Notes: a model not told the origin generated them from the letters alone. Shown: positions 45,987 through 58,577, counted from the first letter of the stretch. The stretch is 64,000 nucleotides of DNA from Hibiscus mutabilis (GCA_019671005.1 CM033719.1:24540750-24604749); one strand, 5' to 3'. A program made the numbers and translations.

Positions 45987-46397
45987 ATGGATTGTAACAA
46001 AGACAAGGCCATTAGAGCTAAAGACCTTGCTGAGATGGATGCTGTTGGTGCCAAAAGATTTGCTTTGAAGGCTCAAAGCTTGTATCCTGAGCTTGATGGT
46101 CTTCCTCAGTTGATTGCAACTCTCGATGTGTACATATCCGCAGATAAAAAGATCAATGGAGAAGTCGACTGGTACAGGGTGCTTGCTGTTCAACCATTTG
46201 CTGATGAGGATACAATTCGAAAACATTACAGGAAGCTGGCTCTTGTTCTTCATCCCGACAAAAATAAATCTGTAGGTGCGGATGGGGCTTTCAAAATTCT
46301 ATGTGAAGCTTGGAATTTGTTGTCGGATAAAACGAAGAGAATCGCTTATGACTTCATATTTTTCATATGTGATATATATAATACCGAACAGAATTAA
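45987..46397 (+). pseudogene. DnaJ (Hsp40) family gene, truncated in the J-domain by a MITE
   Basis: The ATG at 45987 opens MDCNKDKAIRAKDLAEMDAV, then FALKAQSLYPELDGLPQLIA, the N-terminus of large plant nuclear DnaJ proteins that normally carry a DUF3444 tail and exceed 600 residues. The J-domain starts at DWYRVLAVQPFADEDTIRKH (residues 61-80), has the HPD motif (89-91) needed to stimulate Hsp70 ATPase, and reaches AWNLLSDKTKRIAYD (residue 122). There the sequence turns into a MITE, which adds 14 foreign codons and a stop. The open frame itself is intact, so a 136-residue J-domain protein could be made. The leader region also looks intact. Whether it is expressed is unknown. Confidence 0.9.
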
Positions 46398-46595
46398 GAG
46401 ATTCGACTCAACTCGAATTTAAAAATTCATTCACTAATTATTAAAAATTTTAAATTATTCGAATTTTTATTTTATAATTTAAATTTTATTTATTTTTTTA
46501 ATTCAATTTAAATTTATGAAATTAAAAGTCAAGACTAGACCCAAGACTAGTCGCGTTTTTTTAAGTCAGCCGAATTTCACCCTCAACTCCACAAG
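46353..46595 (-). mobile_element. Partial MITE that ends the DnaJ frame
   Basis: Starting at TTCATATTTTTCATATGTGA this is the reverse complement of roughly 42775-43010 in the tandem MITE: TTTCATATGTGATATATAT, CAGAATT, CTCAACTCG, TAATTATTAAAA, TTATTCGAATTTTTATTTTATAA. It begins in the middle of the element and runs to its outer end near 46595 (AATTTCACCCTC), so half of the MITE and the rest of the DnaJ gene are missing. Confidence 0.8.
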
Positions 46596-47640
46596 ATTGG
46601 TCAAATGAAACGGTGTCATCAAACGCCTCCAGTCGCTTAGGGAAAGTGCATCCATTGAATCTGACTTGTTCAGCATTTTAACTGTCGATTGGAGAACATT
46701 TAACATTTCAACTGTCGATTACTAAATTACTATCCTTATCAGTTGAGAAAATTTAACATTTATTTATCTTGTGGATTATATTATCTTAATTTTAATTAAT
46801 TATTATTATAACCGATATTTTTCGCTATTAATTATTAATTCATTGAGCAAATTTAACTTTTTGTATTTTATTTTTTTATGTAAACCTTTTGCATATTGTT
46901 GATGTCAAGAAGATCGGGCACCAGACAGGGAGGTGGAGACGGTAGTAAAGATGGTAGAAAGATAGTGGTTGGTGGCAATTAGTGGTGGTTCACCCATTAT
47001 GATGTGGGCGAAGAGCCATTGAAGATAAAGAGAGGGATGGAGAGGAGGTCTCAAGTAGGTTATGTTGACTATCGTTTCTCACTGGTCATGGGGTATTTAT
47101 AGGTGAAAGGCATTGTTCGATGGGACTGGGTCATGCTTAGTGACGGCTATTGATGGGTTGTCATGATGAGGCTTGGTCTTCAGCCCATAAGCTTTTCGGT
47201 CTAGTTTTCGGTTGCTAGATAGTATGTTTAGCTGGTTGGTCAGATGGACTCGATGTATATCATGTCCATCACAAAGTAGTCCTGGGGAGGGAGACTCCGG
47301 GCTAGTTCACAAGGCTTTGCTCACTAAGGCGTAGCGCAAATACTATGTGCTCCGGAGATTAATGTACCTTTTTCGGAGGCTATTAATTTCGGAATTCTGA
47401 GTGGGGTATAACACTTACCCCTTAGTTGAGGGAGTGCTATAAAGTGGCACGAGCGGAGAATGCAAATGAAAGGTCATGCTCGCAGCCGTCGTATTAATTG
47501 CGCGCTTTTGGTGGGGTTGTTTTCTGAGAGTATGGGCCATCATTGGCATAAGTATAGGCTACTCTAAAGAGTCATGGGTTTTTGAAACGACGTCCTAGGT
47601 GGGTTATAAATTTGGGTCAATGTGAAGGTTTTCTTTCACT
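46596..47640. other. Non-coding; probable LTR or leader of the following gypsy-type element
   Basis: ACTGTCGATT occurs twice near 46680-46725. From about 46905 (TTGATGTCAAGAAGATCGGG) composition becomes G-rich and continues into the gag-like region; GGGGTATTTATAGGTG at about 47091-47106 is a good TATA box on the plus strand, as expected in an LTR. The LTR borders were not found. Confidence 0.4.
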
Positions 47641-47649
47641 GATCTATAT

Positions 47650-49940
47650 CTGATTGTTGAAGATAATAAGCATTTTTTCAAATTTCTCTTATTCTTTATA
47701 TTTGACCAAGATGGTGAGGAGCGCGAAGGCTTCGGTGAAGAAGATGGAGGTGATCAGGGTCGTAAATGTGGCTGGGGACGAGGAGGTATGTAGTACAACT
47801 GAGCATGAGGCGAAGAGGCTGCTGGAATGCCGCAGGCTACAATGATCAAACTTTGAGTTCAAGTTCGAGGTTCTGAGGGGAACCTATTGCTTAAACGACA
47901 ATGGTGAAGGGGCGGATGGGGCTATGGAGTGGTGTTATCTGCCGCTATTTCTATTTGAAGCTGGGTTTTATTTGCTCCCTCATAGGTTTGTTTACAGTCT
48001 GCCGACCGATTATAGTGTGGCTCTAGGACAACTGACGGGGGTATCATGGTGGCTTATCATCAGCTATCTTTTTAAGTACGCGAAGGAAATGCGGAAGCCA
48101 TCTGTGAAAGTTTTGAGAAGGCTATTTACTCTTAGTCTTGTTTCACAGAGTTCTCTGGGGTTGTTAAGCTTACAAAGTGACAAAAAAAGAACGAGTTTAT
48201 TGTTGATCTGATCGAGGGAGAGTGGCTCCGATCGGCTGACGCTAGACATCTCTAAATATATTAAATTGATGTAGAGGTAGGGTGAGGGGCTCGGGTTTCC
48301 TCTAAGATAAAGGGTGCCTGGGGAGGACACTAAGGTGTCAATTCATGTTCTGTCGAAAGTCGAAGAAAAACAGTTTATTTTTTTGAGGAAGGGGAAGTGG
48401 GTTAATATAGGGAGGGGTATCACCCTGTGATGGGTTTTTGAGATATGTCTCTAGGGGAATAACCCCAATGGTTACATGATTGCAAGACTAAAAGAATGTT
48501 ATGTTCCTCCTTCAAGTGTATTCACAAGCAAAACTGCGTGGCCGTACAATAGGAAAGATGAGTTGGCCCAAGTATTTGTTGTTAAGAAGTCGAAGGTAAA
48601 AGGCTGGTTGACTAGCTATGGTTGTTGTCTGCTGAGGGGATGGTCATCAATTTTGGTGTGTCGTGGGATGACGAGCGGTAAGAGCTTGACTCTGAAAGAC
48701 CATGTCGAGGAAGGTTTAATGCGACTAACTACAACTGATATGGTAGATGTGGGCTCTGGTGCCTTAAAACTCTAGCAAGTCAGGGTGTATCACTGTGGCC
48801 TCCTCTACGCCCTTGAGAAAGAAGAGCGCTTGGCATATAGTTTTGAGTTGTGGTATGATCTGTCGTCGAGAAAGACTAATAGAGAGGAGATGAGCTCCAT
48901 AGGGGCTGCCCTTTACGCAAGGACTATCTTTTTAGGCGGGCGAAAGAGAATGCCCTTACTGGGAGTTTTGACGAACAAGAGTGCTCCGAGGAAAAGAGCC
49001 AAATTGGCTGGTGAGGTCTTTCTGCCTATGGCGAGGACGTCAGAGGAGATGCTCATCAATTTGGTACCAGCTACTGTAGAGAGAAAGACAACTTTCAAGG
49101 TTGTTGCGCCTCCCGAGAGTGTCGTGGTTTCTTCTATTGTGGTGCACTTTGGTTCTACTACAGCGAGTATGTTCGCTTTTTTCTTCTTTTTTTTTGCTAC
49201 GGCCAGCTAATAGTATTGGTATGGGTGACAGGTTTTTCGGGCTTGCCAAGCCGGGTAGTTGTTGGTGAGGTAGCGTCAAGCACTTTGCAGCCCGTTTCAG
49301 GTATGTATGTTTGATGACGTCCCGCATTACTTATTTAAGACGTACTTGCCTATTTTTTTACATGTGGCAAAGGTTTCTTCAATGTCGAGTTCAAAAGATG
49401 GAAGGGATAATGTAGCTTTGTTTCTTAGTCTTTGTGGGGCATGTCATATTGAAGCTACTCAGTTATTTGTCAAAGTATGCTTAGTATCAAGTAGGTTGCA
49501 TATATTGTTCTGCCAGGTGGATAAAGAGGTGTGTCCCATTGTGGCAGAGATAGAGGTAGCCAACGCTCGTCAGCGAGAGGAGTTGGCCGCTAATGAGAGA
49601 GATCTTCTCGAGGTCAATGCTAAAATTAGTTCCATGGTCTGAGAAATCACGGCTATAAGGCAGCAACTGGTCGAGATGCGAGATAGCCTGAAAGAGGCTA
49701 AAGCGGTGGTTGTTGATGAACAAAATAAATATGTGCTTTCTCAGAAGGCTAATCACGAGCAGAAGGAGCTTGCTATGAAGGGCATTACAGAGGTGAAGGA
49801 AAAAATGGAGGAGATTGCCTGGATACAGAGTGAAAGAGACTTTTGAATAGAGAATTAGAAAGCTGGAGGAGGAGGTCAGTGTGAAGGGAGTTGCAAGACT
49901 TGACGTCGAAGGGAAATTGGCAAAATTTGAAGGCTACACA
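47650..49940 (+). pseudogene. Gypsy-type transposon protein (gag-like region with coiled coil), decayed
   Basis: The block 47915-48150 reads LPLFLFEAGFYLLPHRFVYS, then LGQLTGVSWWLIISYLFKYA, the pattern (Pro/Phe-rich, then QL..PN.W) of the 'putative gypsy type transposon' domain. 48476-48780 and 48785-49210 continue in other frames (WPYNRKDELAQVFVVKKSK; TNKSAPRKRAKLAGE). 49540-49860 is a strong coiled coil (VAEIEVANARQREELAANER, ITAIRQQLVEMRDSLKEAK). Stops and frame changes occur throughout. This arrangement resembles gag-like proteins of non-autonomous plant gypsy elements; its function in particle formation is inferred. Confidence 0.6.
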
Positions 49941-50559
49941 AACCAATGTGAGTGCAACTTAGTATGTGTTGTCTAGGTGACTATGAGGCCTTTATTTTTT
50001 TGAATAGTGCTATGGGGCCTTTAAACTTAAGCAACTTGGACCTCTGTTGCTGCTGGGATATAATAGGAGTTGGGGTAAATTTTGATATTTATAACCCCTC
50101 GGGTAGGGCTTGGTAGAATGCTTGTGTGGAGCTATTGCCTTACGTTTGCATGAAGGGGATTGGTGAGCCTTCAGTCCCAACAAGCATGGTTCTAGATTTT
50201 AGGCTGGCGAAGACCTCGAGTAAGGAGTAAAGGCTTTAGTTTTTAGGGTCGAGAATCTTCTCAAAGGATAAGACCCTTGTAACTTTGTGACCCTTGATAT
50301 ATCAATGCATTTTTCTTTCAACTTATTTTTATCTCACGGTTTTGCTCTTTGAGTGGATTCAAGGGGTTATCTTACCCCTTTTGCGTTATCGTGTATGTTC
50401 ATATTCCTATTAGGGGGAGAAATCGTTGTACTAAATTTAAATCTTCAGGTCATGCTTCTGGAGATATCACCTTTATAGTTTTAGGAGGTTGTCTCCTTGT
50501 TGTTTTTAGGGGCTATGACAGATTAGGTGAAGGTCACTTGACACCTTTTGGAGAGTTAA

Positions 50560-51740
50560 ACGTATTCTGGTAGAGGTATCTCGACACCCATATGAGTGCA
50601 ACAATTTTTGTGATCTTTGTAAGAACAAATATGGATGGAGCAGAGGCATCTCCTATGTGGGGACATTTCATACCCTTGGTGGAACGATCATGGATGGGGT
50701 TAAGGCTACTTTCATTCTTGGAGAAGCAAACGTTAGGGAGTGGAGTTATTCTTGACACTCTTGTAAAAATAAGCGTGAAGTGAGTGGAGTCATCTCCGCG
50801 CTCCTAATTCAGCAGCCCTTAGTGACATTGAGGCATCTCCCCATTAAAAGCAACCGTGTGTTCGTAGTAATCGAATGCCCTAATTGGCATAAAAACACAG
50901 GCATCTCTATGTCTTTAGATAAATATAAGGCTAATAACATTAAATGGACAGAGGTATCACATACCATGATTGGCATGAAAAATGGGCATCTCAATATCTT
51001 GGAAAAACGCAATGCTTGTAGAGCTCTTGGCATAAAAATGGGCGGAGGCATTTTATTATTTTTGGAGAGTTAGCCATTGACTGAGCAGAGTTAACTCGAC
51101 GCTCTTGGATGATTAAACATGTTACGAGTAGAGCTTTTTTCTACACTCTTAGAGGATAAGTCGCGATCTTGGACAAAATTGTTTCAATGCTTTTAGAGGA
51201 AACGAGTGTAAATTTAAGTGGGGCTTATCTCACACTCTAGGAGAATAATTGTGTTATGAGTGGATCTTGTCTCAACACCCTTGAAGAAATTAGTTGAATA
51301 TCTGGGCGGAGCTTATCTCGATACCCTTAGAGAAATAGTCAAATATCTGGGCAGAGCTTATCTCAACGCCCTTGGAGAAGTAGTTAAATATTTGGGCAGA
51401 GCTTATCTCAACGCCATTGGAGAAATAGTTGAATTACTGGGTGGAGATTGTCTCAACACCCCTGATGAAATAGTCATAGCTTGGGCGGAGGTGTTCCAAT
51501 GCCCTTGGAGAATCAGTTGTATAGGGAGAGGAGTTTTCCCCAACACTCTTAGAGAGATTAATCGTGTGTAGCGAAGAAATTGGGTGAGCGAAGGATTGAT
51601 CATACGTAGGCAAAGTAATAATGTTCGATGACACTCAAGGTTTTTAAAGGAATTCTGAGCGAAGTTGTCTTCAACGCTCTTGGAGGAAATTATCGTATTA
51701 TGAGTGGAGCTAAGCTCGACACTCTTAGAGAAAGTAATCA
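50560..51740 (+). repeat. Degenerate tandem repeat, 45-bp units clearest at 51258-51570
   Basis: The unit GGGCAGAGCTTATCTCAACG..CCTTGGAGAA..TAGTT recurs at 51258, 51304, 51349, 51394, 51439, 51483 and 51524. Four intervals are exactly 45 bp. As 45 is a multiple of three, the plus frame 51260-51571 reads a 15-residue repeat (YLGRAYLNALGEVVK). Weaker copies extend left to about 50560 and right to 51740. Whether it is ever translated is unknown. Confidence 0.85.
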
Positions 51741-52126
51741 CATATATAATGAGGATTGTGCAGTATGTGTAATGGAATATTACTAATGGGAAGCAAGGTG
51801 ATCCGTGTTTATTTATGTGTTCAACTAGTCATTGTTCATTACTCAAACATATATTTATCTATTTGTTCAGGCATACATTCATCTGTCTAGTTAAATATAA
51901 GTAGTTCGAGTTTATTCCTGGGATAATACTAGGTTCTTAGGGTGTTATAAGCAAGTAAGGGGCTTTACCCTGATACTTGGGTGTTTGGAGGGAACAGAGG
52001 CATTGCGTCGATTCTACTTGCTTTTCCATTATTGGGTCTTTTGACGTCTCCTACACTCATTGTCGGAAGAAAAAGAGTCTTATATTAGTAGATTTTTCCA
52101 TGCATGCTCACCCAACAGATTGTTGT
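51741..52126. other. Non-coding 3' end of the repeat-bearing element
   Basis: TTACTCAAACATATATTTAT and TTTAACT... sequence without domains. CACTCATTGTCGGAAGAAAAAGAG near 52055-52078 is purine-rich and could be near an element end. The Tekay LTR begins at 52127, and GTTGT at 52122-52126 would be its target-site duplicate. Confidence 0.35.
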
Positions 52127-55100
52127 TGTAATATCCGTTACTGACCAAAATATAAATTTTAAAAGTTTTGTAGATAAAGTATAAACTTAGAAAAAGTTCA
52201 GGGACTAAATTGTGATTTTCAAAATTTATGTATTTTAGTCCCGTAAATGAATAGTTTACCCCCAAGAATGATGTTTTCGTGTTACCCGGATTTTTCGTAT
52301 GGATATTGTATTAAAGGCTATAAAGCGATAAAGTTTAGAAAAATATTCGGATAATCGGATCGAATCGAATATCCAGGATATTTTGAAGGATGATAAGCCA
52401 AGGTTTATTATGTCATTTTACATTCTAAGATATTTTCTTTGTGTTGGAAGAATATGAACCCTTGGATTTAAGTTGATTTTCCATGTTAAATATGAGTCGT
52501 TGGATGAAAAATGGCAAGATCATAATTTTGGAAAATTATAAGGGCAAAGTTTGTAACCACTAACTCAAGATTAAATCTAGGCCATTGGATGAAGGATGAT
52601 GACATGAGTTACATTATGAAAATATAGAATTTTCGGAATAGATCCGATAACTCGGTAAAGGTAAAATCGTAGTAGAAGTATTTAGTGAATATCGGGATAT
52701 TGGATTGAATTGAAATTTCAGAAACTGTTCCATAAGCCATGGAAAATCATAAATGATATTTATGGAATAGTGGCCGGTTGAGAAGGAACTAATTTAGTTA
52801 GATTATAATGGAATGACAATTTTGAAACAAATCAGTAAATAAAGACTAGTTGGAGGGCAAATTGGTCATTTGGCAAGGATGGCAATTTTGAAATATTTTT
52901 GAAATGTTGAGGACATTTTTGGAAGATGAAATATATATGGATTTAATCTTGGCCCTTGATTTTGGATGAGATTAAATTAGCCATTGGATTTAAAGGCTAA
53001 ATTGGTAATTTTACTATTTAAATGAATTTAAAATTCATTTAATAGTTACAAGTGTAATTTAATAGACAAAAGATGAAAAAATGTTCATCTTTTTCAGCCA
53101 TAAACTATGGAGAAAGAGGAGAAAGAAGAGGGAAATTTCTAAGCTCGATTTAAGCCTTGAATCTTAGTTTTTAGGTAATCTTTCGAACTACAAAGTTGCT
53201 TTACTCTTCGAGCTCTATCTTTTGATGTAAATAATTTTTAGAATACTTGCTTGGTTGATGAGATTTGATATGTGGAAGAAATTAGGGTTTATGAACAAAT
53301 TGGGGCTTCTATGATTTTATGAATCCATGGTTGATTTTAAGTTAGAATCATGCTTGTATGATGTTGGAATCATGTTATTGATTTGGGATTTAAACCCTAC
53401 ATATTTTAGTTTGTATAGAGAATATTAGGTTTTATGGATTCAAGTCTAACTTAGGGTTTGTGATGTTGGATTAATGATCTAGTAAGCTTGATTTGTTGTT
53501 TGGAAGTAAAACCCTAAGTTAAATGCATAGGGACCATTTCAGCAAGCTTCGAAATTAAGGGACCAGATCTGATTTTTTATTGAATTTGATGTGTATTTAT
53601 ATTATTAAAAATGTTAGAGACATGAAAATGAAGTTAGAATGCTAAACCGACGATTAATCGCATTAGTGACCATTTTGACAAATTGTCAAACTTGAATGGT
53701 CGATTCGGCAAAGAGTATATGAAGAAGGAGTAAATCTGATTTTTAGTTAAAATGATGGAATTAAGGTAGTAATGTTGATTGGAGGACTAATTTGCAAAGT
53801 TAAGAAGCTTGAATTATTATATTTGAAATTTGGTGACCATCTCGACAAATCAAGAGAAATTATAGAAGTAAATGTTTGAGCCTATTTTGATGAATGATGT
53901 AAATAGAACATATGAATATAAGCTTTATTCTGGCCATTTGAAGTAAAGTGATGAGACTAAATTGACAAGTAGAGAAATAGAGAGAAGTTGGTGTAAATTA
54001 AAAGTTATTTATGGAAAGTTATGTTGGAATTGAATTATGGCTGTAAGTTTAAAATTTTGCCATAAATTCTACAAAAATGGTTAGATGATGAAATTTATAC
54101 CGTTGGAAAGATTTGTTAGTCTATTTTCGTTTCCGACAAACGTAAACTGATTTCGAATTCCGAGTTAAAAGATATGAATTTTATTCGAATGAAGGTCATA
54201 AAAACTATAGAGCAGTTTTCTGCCTGGACAGTCTGTGACGTGAATTCAGTGATTTTTTTATAATTTTTTTAGATTTTATTAATTTATGTGGCTTATACCG
54301 TTAGAACCGTTATCGAACCTAGTTTCTCCAGTATAAAGGAAATTAAGATCCAATATGTACACTGCCCTGTATAAGTAAATCTTTGAAGGTAGCGCAAGCT
54401 GTCAGAAAATGGAATTTGAAACATTTTGTATTCAAATGTTAGTTAGCAAGCTCGGAAGAATTAATGAAAGTTCAAATTGGTCACTAAGGACCATAATGTT
54501 TTTTTGAACAGTACAAGCAAGAAAGGAAAAATATTTGGAAATTTTATATTCGAATGATTATATTAGACAACATGTACTCTTAGATTTGAATCTAACAAAT
54601 ATTTTATTTTATTCATGTGATTAATGAAGTCAAGTCCAAATCAAAGAAGGTTCGAAGTTCTATGAAAGAAATGATTGATCTTGAACCTAGTGAGGCATTA
54701 TGTTAAGTGGCCAAGGTGGGTGCAATTGCATACATATCATGACACATTGATGTTTTATACATCATTGGGATGGCTTGCGATGAGCCTACCCAAATTTTAT
54801 TGTCATTATATTTATGTCATGGAGCATATGATTGACATATTTTAAATATGTCAAAAGTTAAATATAAATGCATGGATCACTAGTTATATATGATGTTATA
54901 TTATAAATGTAATTTCGGGTATGAGCTGCCCAATGTTAAATTATGTTGATATACATTGTCATGGATGAAATAAATATGGAATATATGCCCAAGTAAGTCA
55001 TTGAGGGACAGGGTATAGTTGGCATGCCATAGAGTCCAGCAGCATGTTGCATACTCGGTTTAGCACTATAGTGTATATAAAAGACACTTAGTGTATATGG

Positions 55101-56080
55101 TTAGCACAACCTTATAAATGTGCGGATGGTTAGCACTGCCTTATAAATGTGAGGATGGTTAGCACTACCTTATAAATGTGCGGATGGTGGGCACGACCTT
55201 ATGTGTATTAGCACTTCGGTGCATATTTGACTCGTGTACCTAGGGTCCTCATAGACTTATATTTGGGCTATGGTTTATTGGTTAGTAAAAGATAAACATG
55301 TGAACAAGCTTATGAGCTTTTGGAATAAATGGCAAGTATATTGGTAAGAAATTTATATCCGGTTTATATTATGTTAATATATGATTAACATGATGGTAAT
55401 ACATATTTAGTGATCATGGTGCATTTATGCATATATGACATATTATGATAAATGAACAAGCATGAACTTATGACATTAGCATGTAGTAAATCATTACTAA
55501 TGCAATGTGAAAGTTGATGCTTTGGCATATATATATCATGTTATATAAACATAGCCATGAAGTCGAATAAAATTTAAATTATTGTTATTAACTGCCTTTA
55601 TTGCCTCACTAAGTTCGTACTTAGTGTGTGTTTGATTGTGCACACGTAGGTAAATCAAGATGATACTGAAAAGAGCATTGCATCAATATTGGAAAGCTCA
55701 ACAGGTAATCACGGTAATGACATCCTAATTAAGGTTTGATTATTATAGTGGCATGTATACTTGCTAAACCTATTTGAGTTGTGATTGGCCTTTAAAGTTC
55801 GTTATGGTTTTAAGTTAATTGGCGTTTCTGGAAAGATTCAAGGTTAAGAATAACCTTAGGTGATGAGTTGCATGCTACGATAATTGATTTATGATTGGAA
55901 CTCGAAAAAACAATTTGCCGGTTTTAAATAAAGTTAGGCGTGCTTGGGCTAGAGAAATTTGAGGATGGGTGAATATTGAGAAGTTTTTCTAAAGATTTTA
56001 AATTACCCTGATTTTTATTAAAGAAGTCGTAACATTTCTGACTTGTACTAGGTGTACGGATACAAGAAAGGGGTGTTACA
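52127..56080 (+). repeat. 5' LTR of a Tekay-type gypsy element (3,954 bp)
   Basis: The LTR starts TGTAATATCCGTTACTGACC and ends GGGGTGTTACA, the standard TGTAA...TTACA ends of this lineage, and a primer-binding site follows. The first 1.09 kb matches 58578-59668 with roughly one difference every 12-25 bases in the parts I compared, so the copy is not recent. It contains the 30-bp repeat at 55095-55205. No coding region seen. Confidence 0.9.
55095..55205 (+). repeat. 30-bp tandem repeat inside the LTR
   Basis: GGTTAGCACAACCTTATAAATGTGCGGAT and variants occur four times in succession (near 55099, 55129, 55159 and 55188). Each unit has TTATAAATG, a TATA-like word. Confidence 0.9.
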
Positions 56081-57309
56081 TTTATTGGTATCAGAACTAT
56101 AGGTTTAGCCGGTTCTGGAGTTAAACGAAGTATGGTAAAAGGAAAAGTGTATACATGCCACTAGGATGTAAGAATTACTGATTATTTTACTTGTTTGAAT
56201 GGATGCAATTGCTTACTTTATTATGATAATAATGTTAAATTCCAATGTATGAGGATAAAAGAATCGTGTCAGGTGTTTAGGTGAGTGGATCAATAAGAGA
56301 TTCACGAGCATGATAAGGTTAATGATAATATTCTACCCTCAGCTTAGCTTGGTGCAGAGGCACCAAAGTAACATGATATGTATGTTCTGATTAAGAGCTT
56401 TTCTTCCAGACATTAGATGTGATCATGAATCAGCCTGCTTAGGCACCGATTGCAAAAGAGTTGAGAGTTCTGGCACACTAGATTTTCAGAAAGATATTAA
56501 TGGAGATCCTATGATTGTTAATCTATGGTTTAATAATATAAAAGTTATGTTGAAGGAACTCTATATTGATGATCAAAGGATACTCAAAGAAAAAGTATTA
56601 TCTCATCTGAAAGGATTAGGCCCGTATTTGATAAAGTAATGTTACGGTACATATTCAAAAGTCTATTAGCTAGAAGTTCTTTTTTGAGTGTTCTGCAACA
56701 CAGTTTACCCTAGATATGCAACAGAGTTTCTTGCATCTTTATTAGGGCAATTGGATTATTTACGGGTATGAGTGCAAATTTAATAAACTGAGCTAATTTG
56801 CTTTTAATCTGCTTCCCACAGACAGAAAGAGAGCATGTTATGACAGCTCATAGAGGGCTAGAGGTCAGGTACAAAGAAGTACTGACTGCCCTATGTATTT
56901 CAAAATTCTATGAACCAGTAAATTATGCCAAATGCAATGCAAAGGTTTCAGAATGAGAAAATATCTAAACAGAGGTCACAACTTGTAAAGAGCAATAGTA
57001 AATAATTATGTATTTCACCACTTCTAAAAAGTGGTGAGGATTCCCGGTAAAGATATCAAGCTGAATTTATTACATAGTTCCGCTAAGAGATCAAGACAAG
57101 GAAAATTAAGAACTCTCTGACATTTATAATTAATGTTTGAGATTCAAGAAAACCACAAAACCAATCATGTGAGGGTTGTGATAATTGGCATGCATGAGCA
57201 TGCGAAGTTTTATTGGAATTTGTTACTAATGTGAAGATTATTTAACTTATGCTATTGATACTGAGCATTAAGGGTAAGCTGATAGAGTATTCCTATTGTT
57301 TGTAAGTTT

Positions 57310-58520
57310 TAAATGGGTTGCCCAAGAGGAGCTGTCAGGCTTGACACTTAATCGAGAGGCTAAGTTTAAGATTGGATTTTTATCCAATATTAGACCTATA
57401 TCGATTGCACCCTACAGAATGACTCTTACTAGATTGAAAAAGCTAAAGGCCTAGTTGTAAAAGTCATTAGATTGAGGTTTTATACGACCTAGTATATCAC
57501 CTTAGGAAGCTCCAGTGATGTTAGTTAAAGAAGCAGTAATATTCCTCTAAGGTTAAATTACGATTATATCATTACTAGTAGAAGAAGATTTGATAGTAGC
57601 ACTAGTATTAGTGCAGTATGAATCTAGTAAGGATTATACCTTATTCAATAATACGTCCCATAATAGGTTGGGATGTGTAGTGATGTAATAAGGCTAAAGT
57701 AGTAGTTGATGTATTTAGCCAAAAGTTATTATTTGGCTTATAAACATTAAATGCCCAATTATATTTGGAGGAAAATAGTGTATTGATTACACAACTTCAG
57801 CTCAAACCTACTTTGACAAATCGGGTCAAAGATTTACAGATGAAAGATAAGATATACTTGGAAAGAATTCAGTAAGGTGAAAATGGAAAATTAAAGGTAT
57901 CAATGTTTAGTCTAAAGAATGTTCATATTATCAAAGGGTAATTTATATCCCCAATGATAATGAGTTAAAAAGAGAACTAAGATGTGATTGAATCTGATTT
58001 GATTTAGTTCAGGATGTGGAGAATAAAGTAAGAATAGTTCGAACCAATCTAGAATTGCTTTAGAATGATGGATATTATCTGCTGATCTTGAAAGAAAAGA
58101 TATTTAATATGAAGTTAAGGATAAAGTATTCCGTAAAAGTTTCACCTTGGAAGGATGTGTTATGGTTTGGACAAAAAAGGAAGCTGAGTTTGAGATTTTT
58201 TGGGCCATATAAGATTGTGAAGATAGTTGGTCTGGTGGCTTATTATTTAGCCTTACCTCCGAAAATTGACAAGATTCACAATATATTTCATGTATCAATG
58301 ATTAAAAGTATCGATCAGATCCTTACATACCATTACCCCGGAAAGAATAGAGATTCAACCGAATTTGATTTATGAAGAAGAATCGGTAAAGATATTGACA
58401 CATAGAGTCAAAGAACTAAGAAATAAGATGATCTCGCTTGTTAAAGTTCTTTGGCGAAATCATGAAGTCGAAAAAGCAACTTAGGAAAGAGAAAAAGATA
58501 TGAGAAAACAGTTTCCTCAC
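57310..58520 (+). pseudogene. Tekay pol fragments: RT start, RNase H trace, integrase C-terminus with chromodomain-like tail
   Basis: At about 57330-57520 a frame reads RPISIAPYRMTLTRLKKLKA, GFIRPSISP and EAPVMLVKEA, the beginning of gypsy reverse transcriptase; the catalytic region (YxDD) is missing. Near 57620-57720 short traces of RNase H (DYTLFNN-like region, then VVVDVFSQKLL) follow. The integrase core is absent. 58088-58375 is the cleanest block (KVSPWKDVLWFGQKRKLSLR, FFGPYKIVKIVG, IHNIFHVSMIK), the C-terminal domain of chromovirus integrase, followed by a chromodomain-like stretch (MISLVKVLWRNHEVEKAT, MRKQFPHLFEP) near 58430-58530 with stops. The chromodomain normally guides insertion to heterochromatin. 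Confidence 0.8.
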
Positions 58521-58565
58521 CTTTTTGAACCAAGAACGTATTGAAAATTCAAGGACAAATTTTCT

Positions 58566-58576
58566 AAGGGGGAGAA
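58566..58576 (+). promoter_or_regulatory. Polypurine tract of the Tekay-type element
   Basis: AAGGGGGAGAA directly before the 3' LTR start at 58578, the plus-strand primer for reverse transcription. Confidence 0.85.
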
Positions 58577-58577
58577 T

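Larger units (their letters stand above)
46900..52030 (+). mobile_element. Gypsy-type non-autonomous element (tentative limits)
   Basis: A TATA-containing leader, a decayed gag-like/transposon-domain region, a coiled-coil region and a long 3' part of 45-bp-type repeats follow each other in a distinctive G-rich composition, ending before the Tekay LTR at 52127. No reverse transcriptase or integrase is seen, so it would depend on another element. Limits are by composition only. Confidence 0.4.
56081..58577 (+). mobile_element. Interior of the Tekay-type element, heavily deleted
   Basis: Only 2.5 kb separate the LTRs, against about 5 kb in complete Tekay elements. The primer-binding site TGGTATCAGAAC (56086-56097, matching initiator tRNA-Met with one mismatch) is at the left and a polypurine tract AAGGGGGAGAA (58566-58576) at the right. 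Between are decayed gag remnants (56400-57250, not resolved) and the pol fragments listed separately. The element cannot move by itself. Confidence 0.85.

Noticed and set aside
48913..49327. Minus-strand frames of 61 and 95 codons
   Set aside because: Antisense of the gag-like region, without recognisable content.
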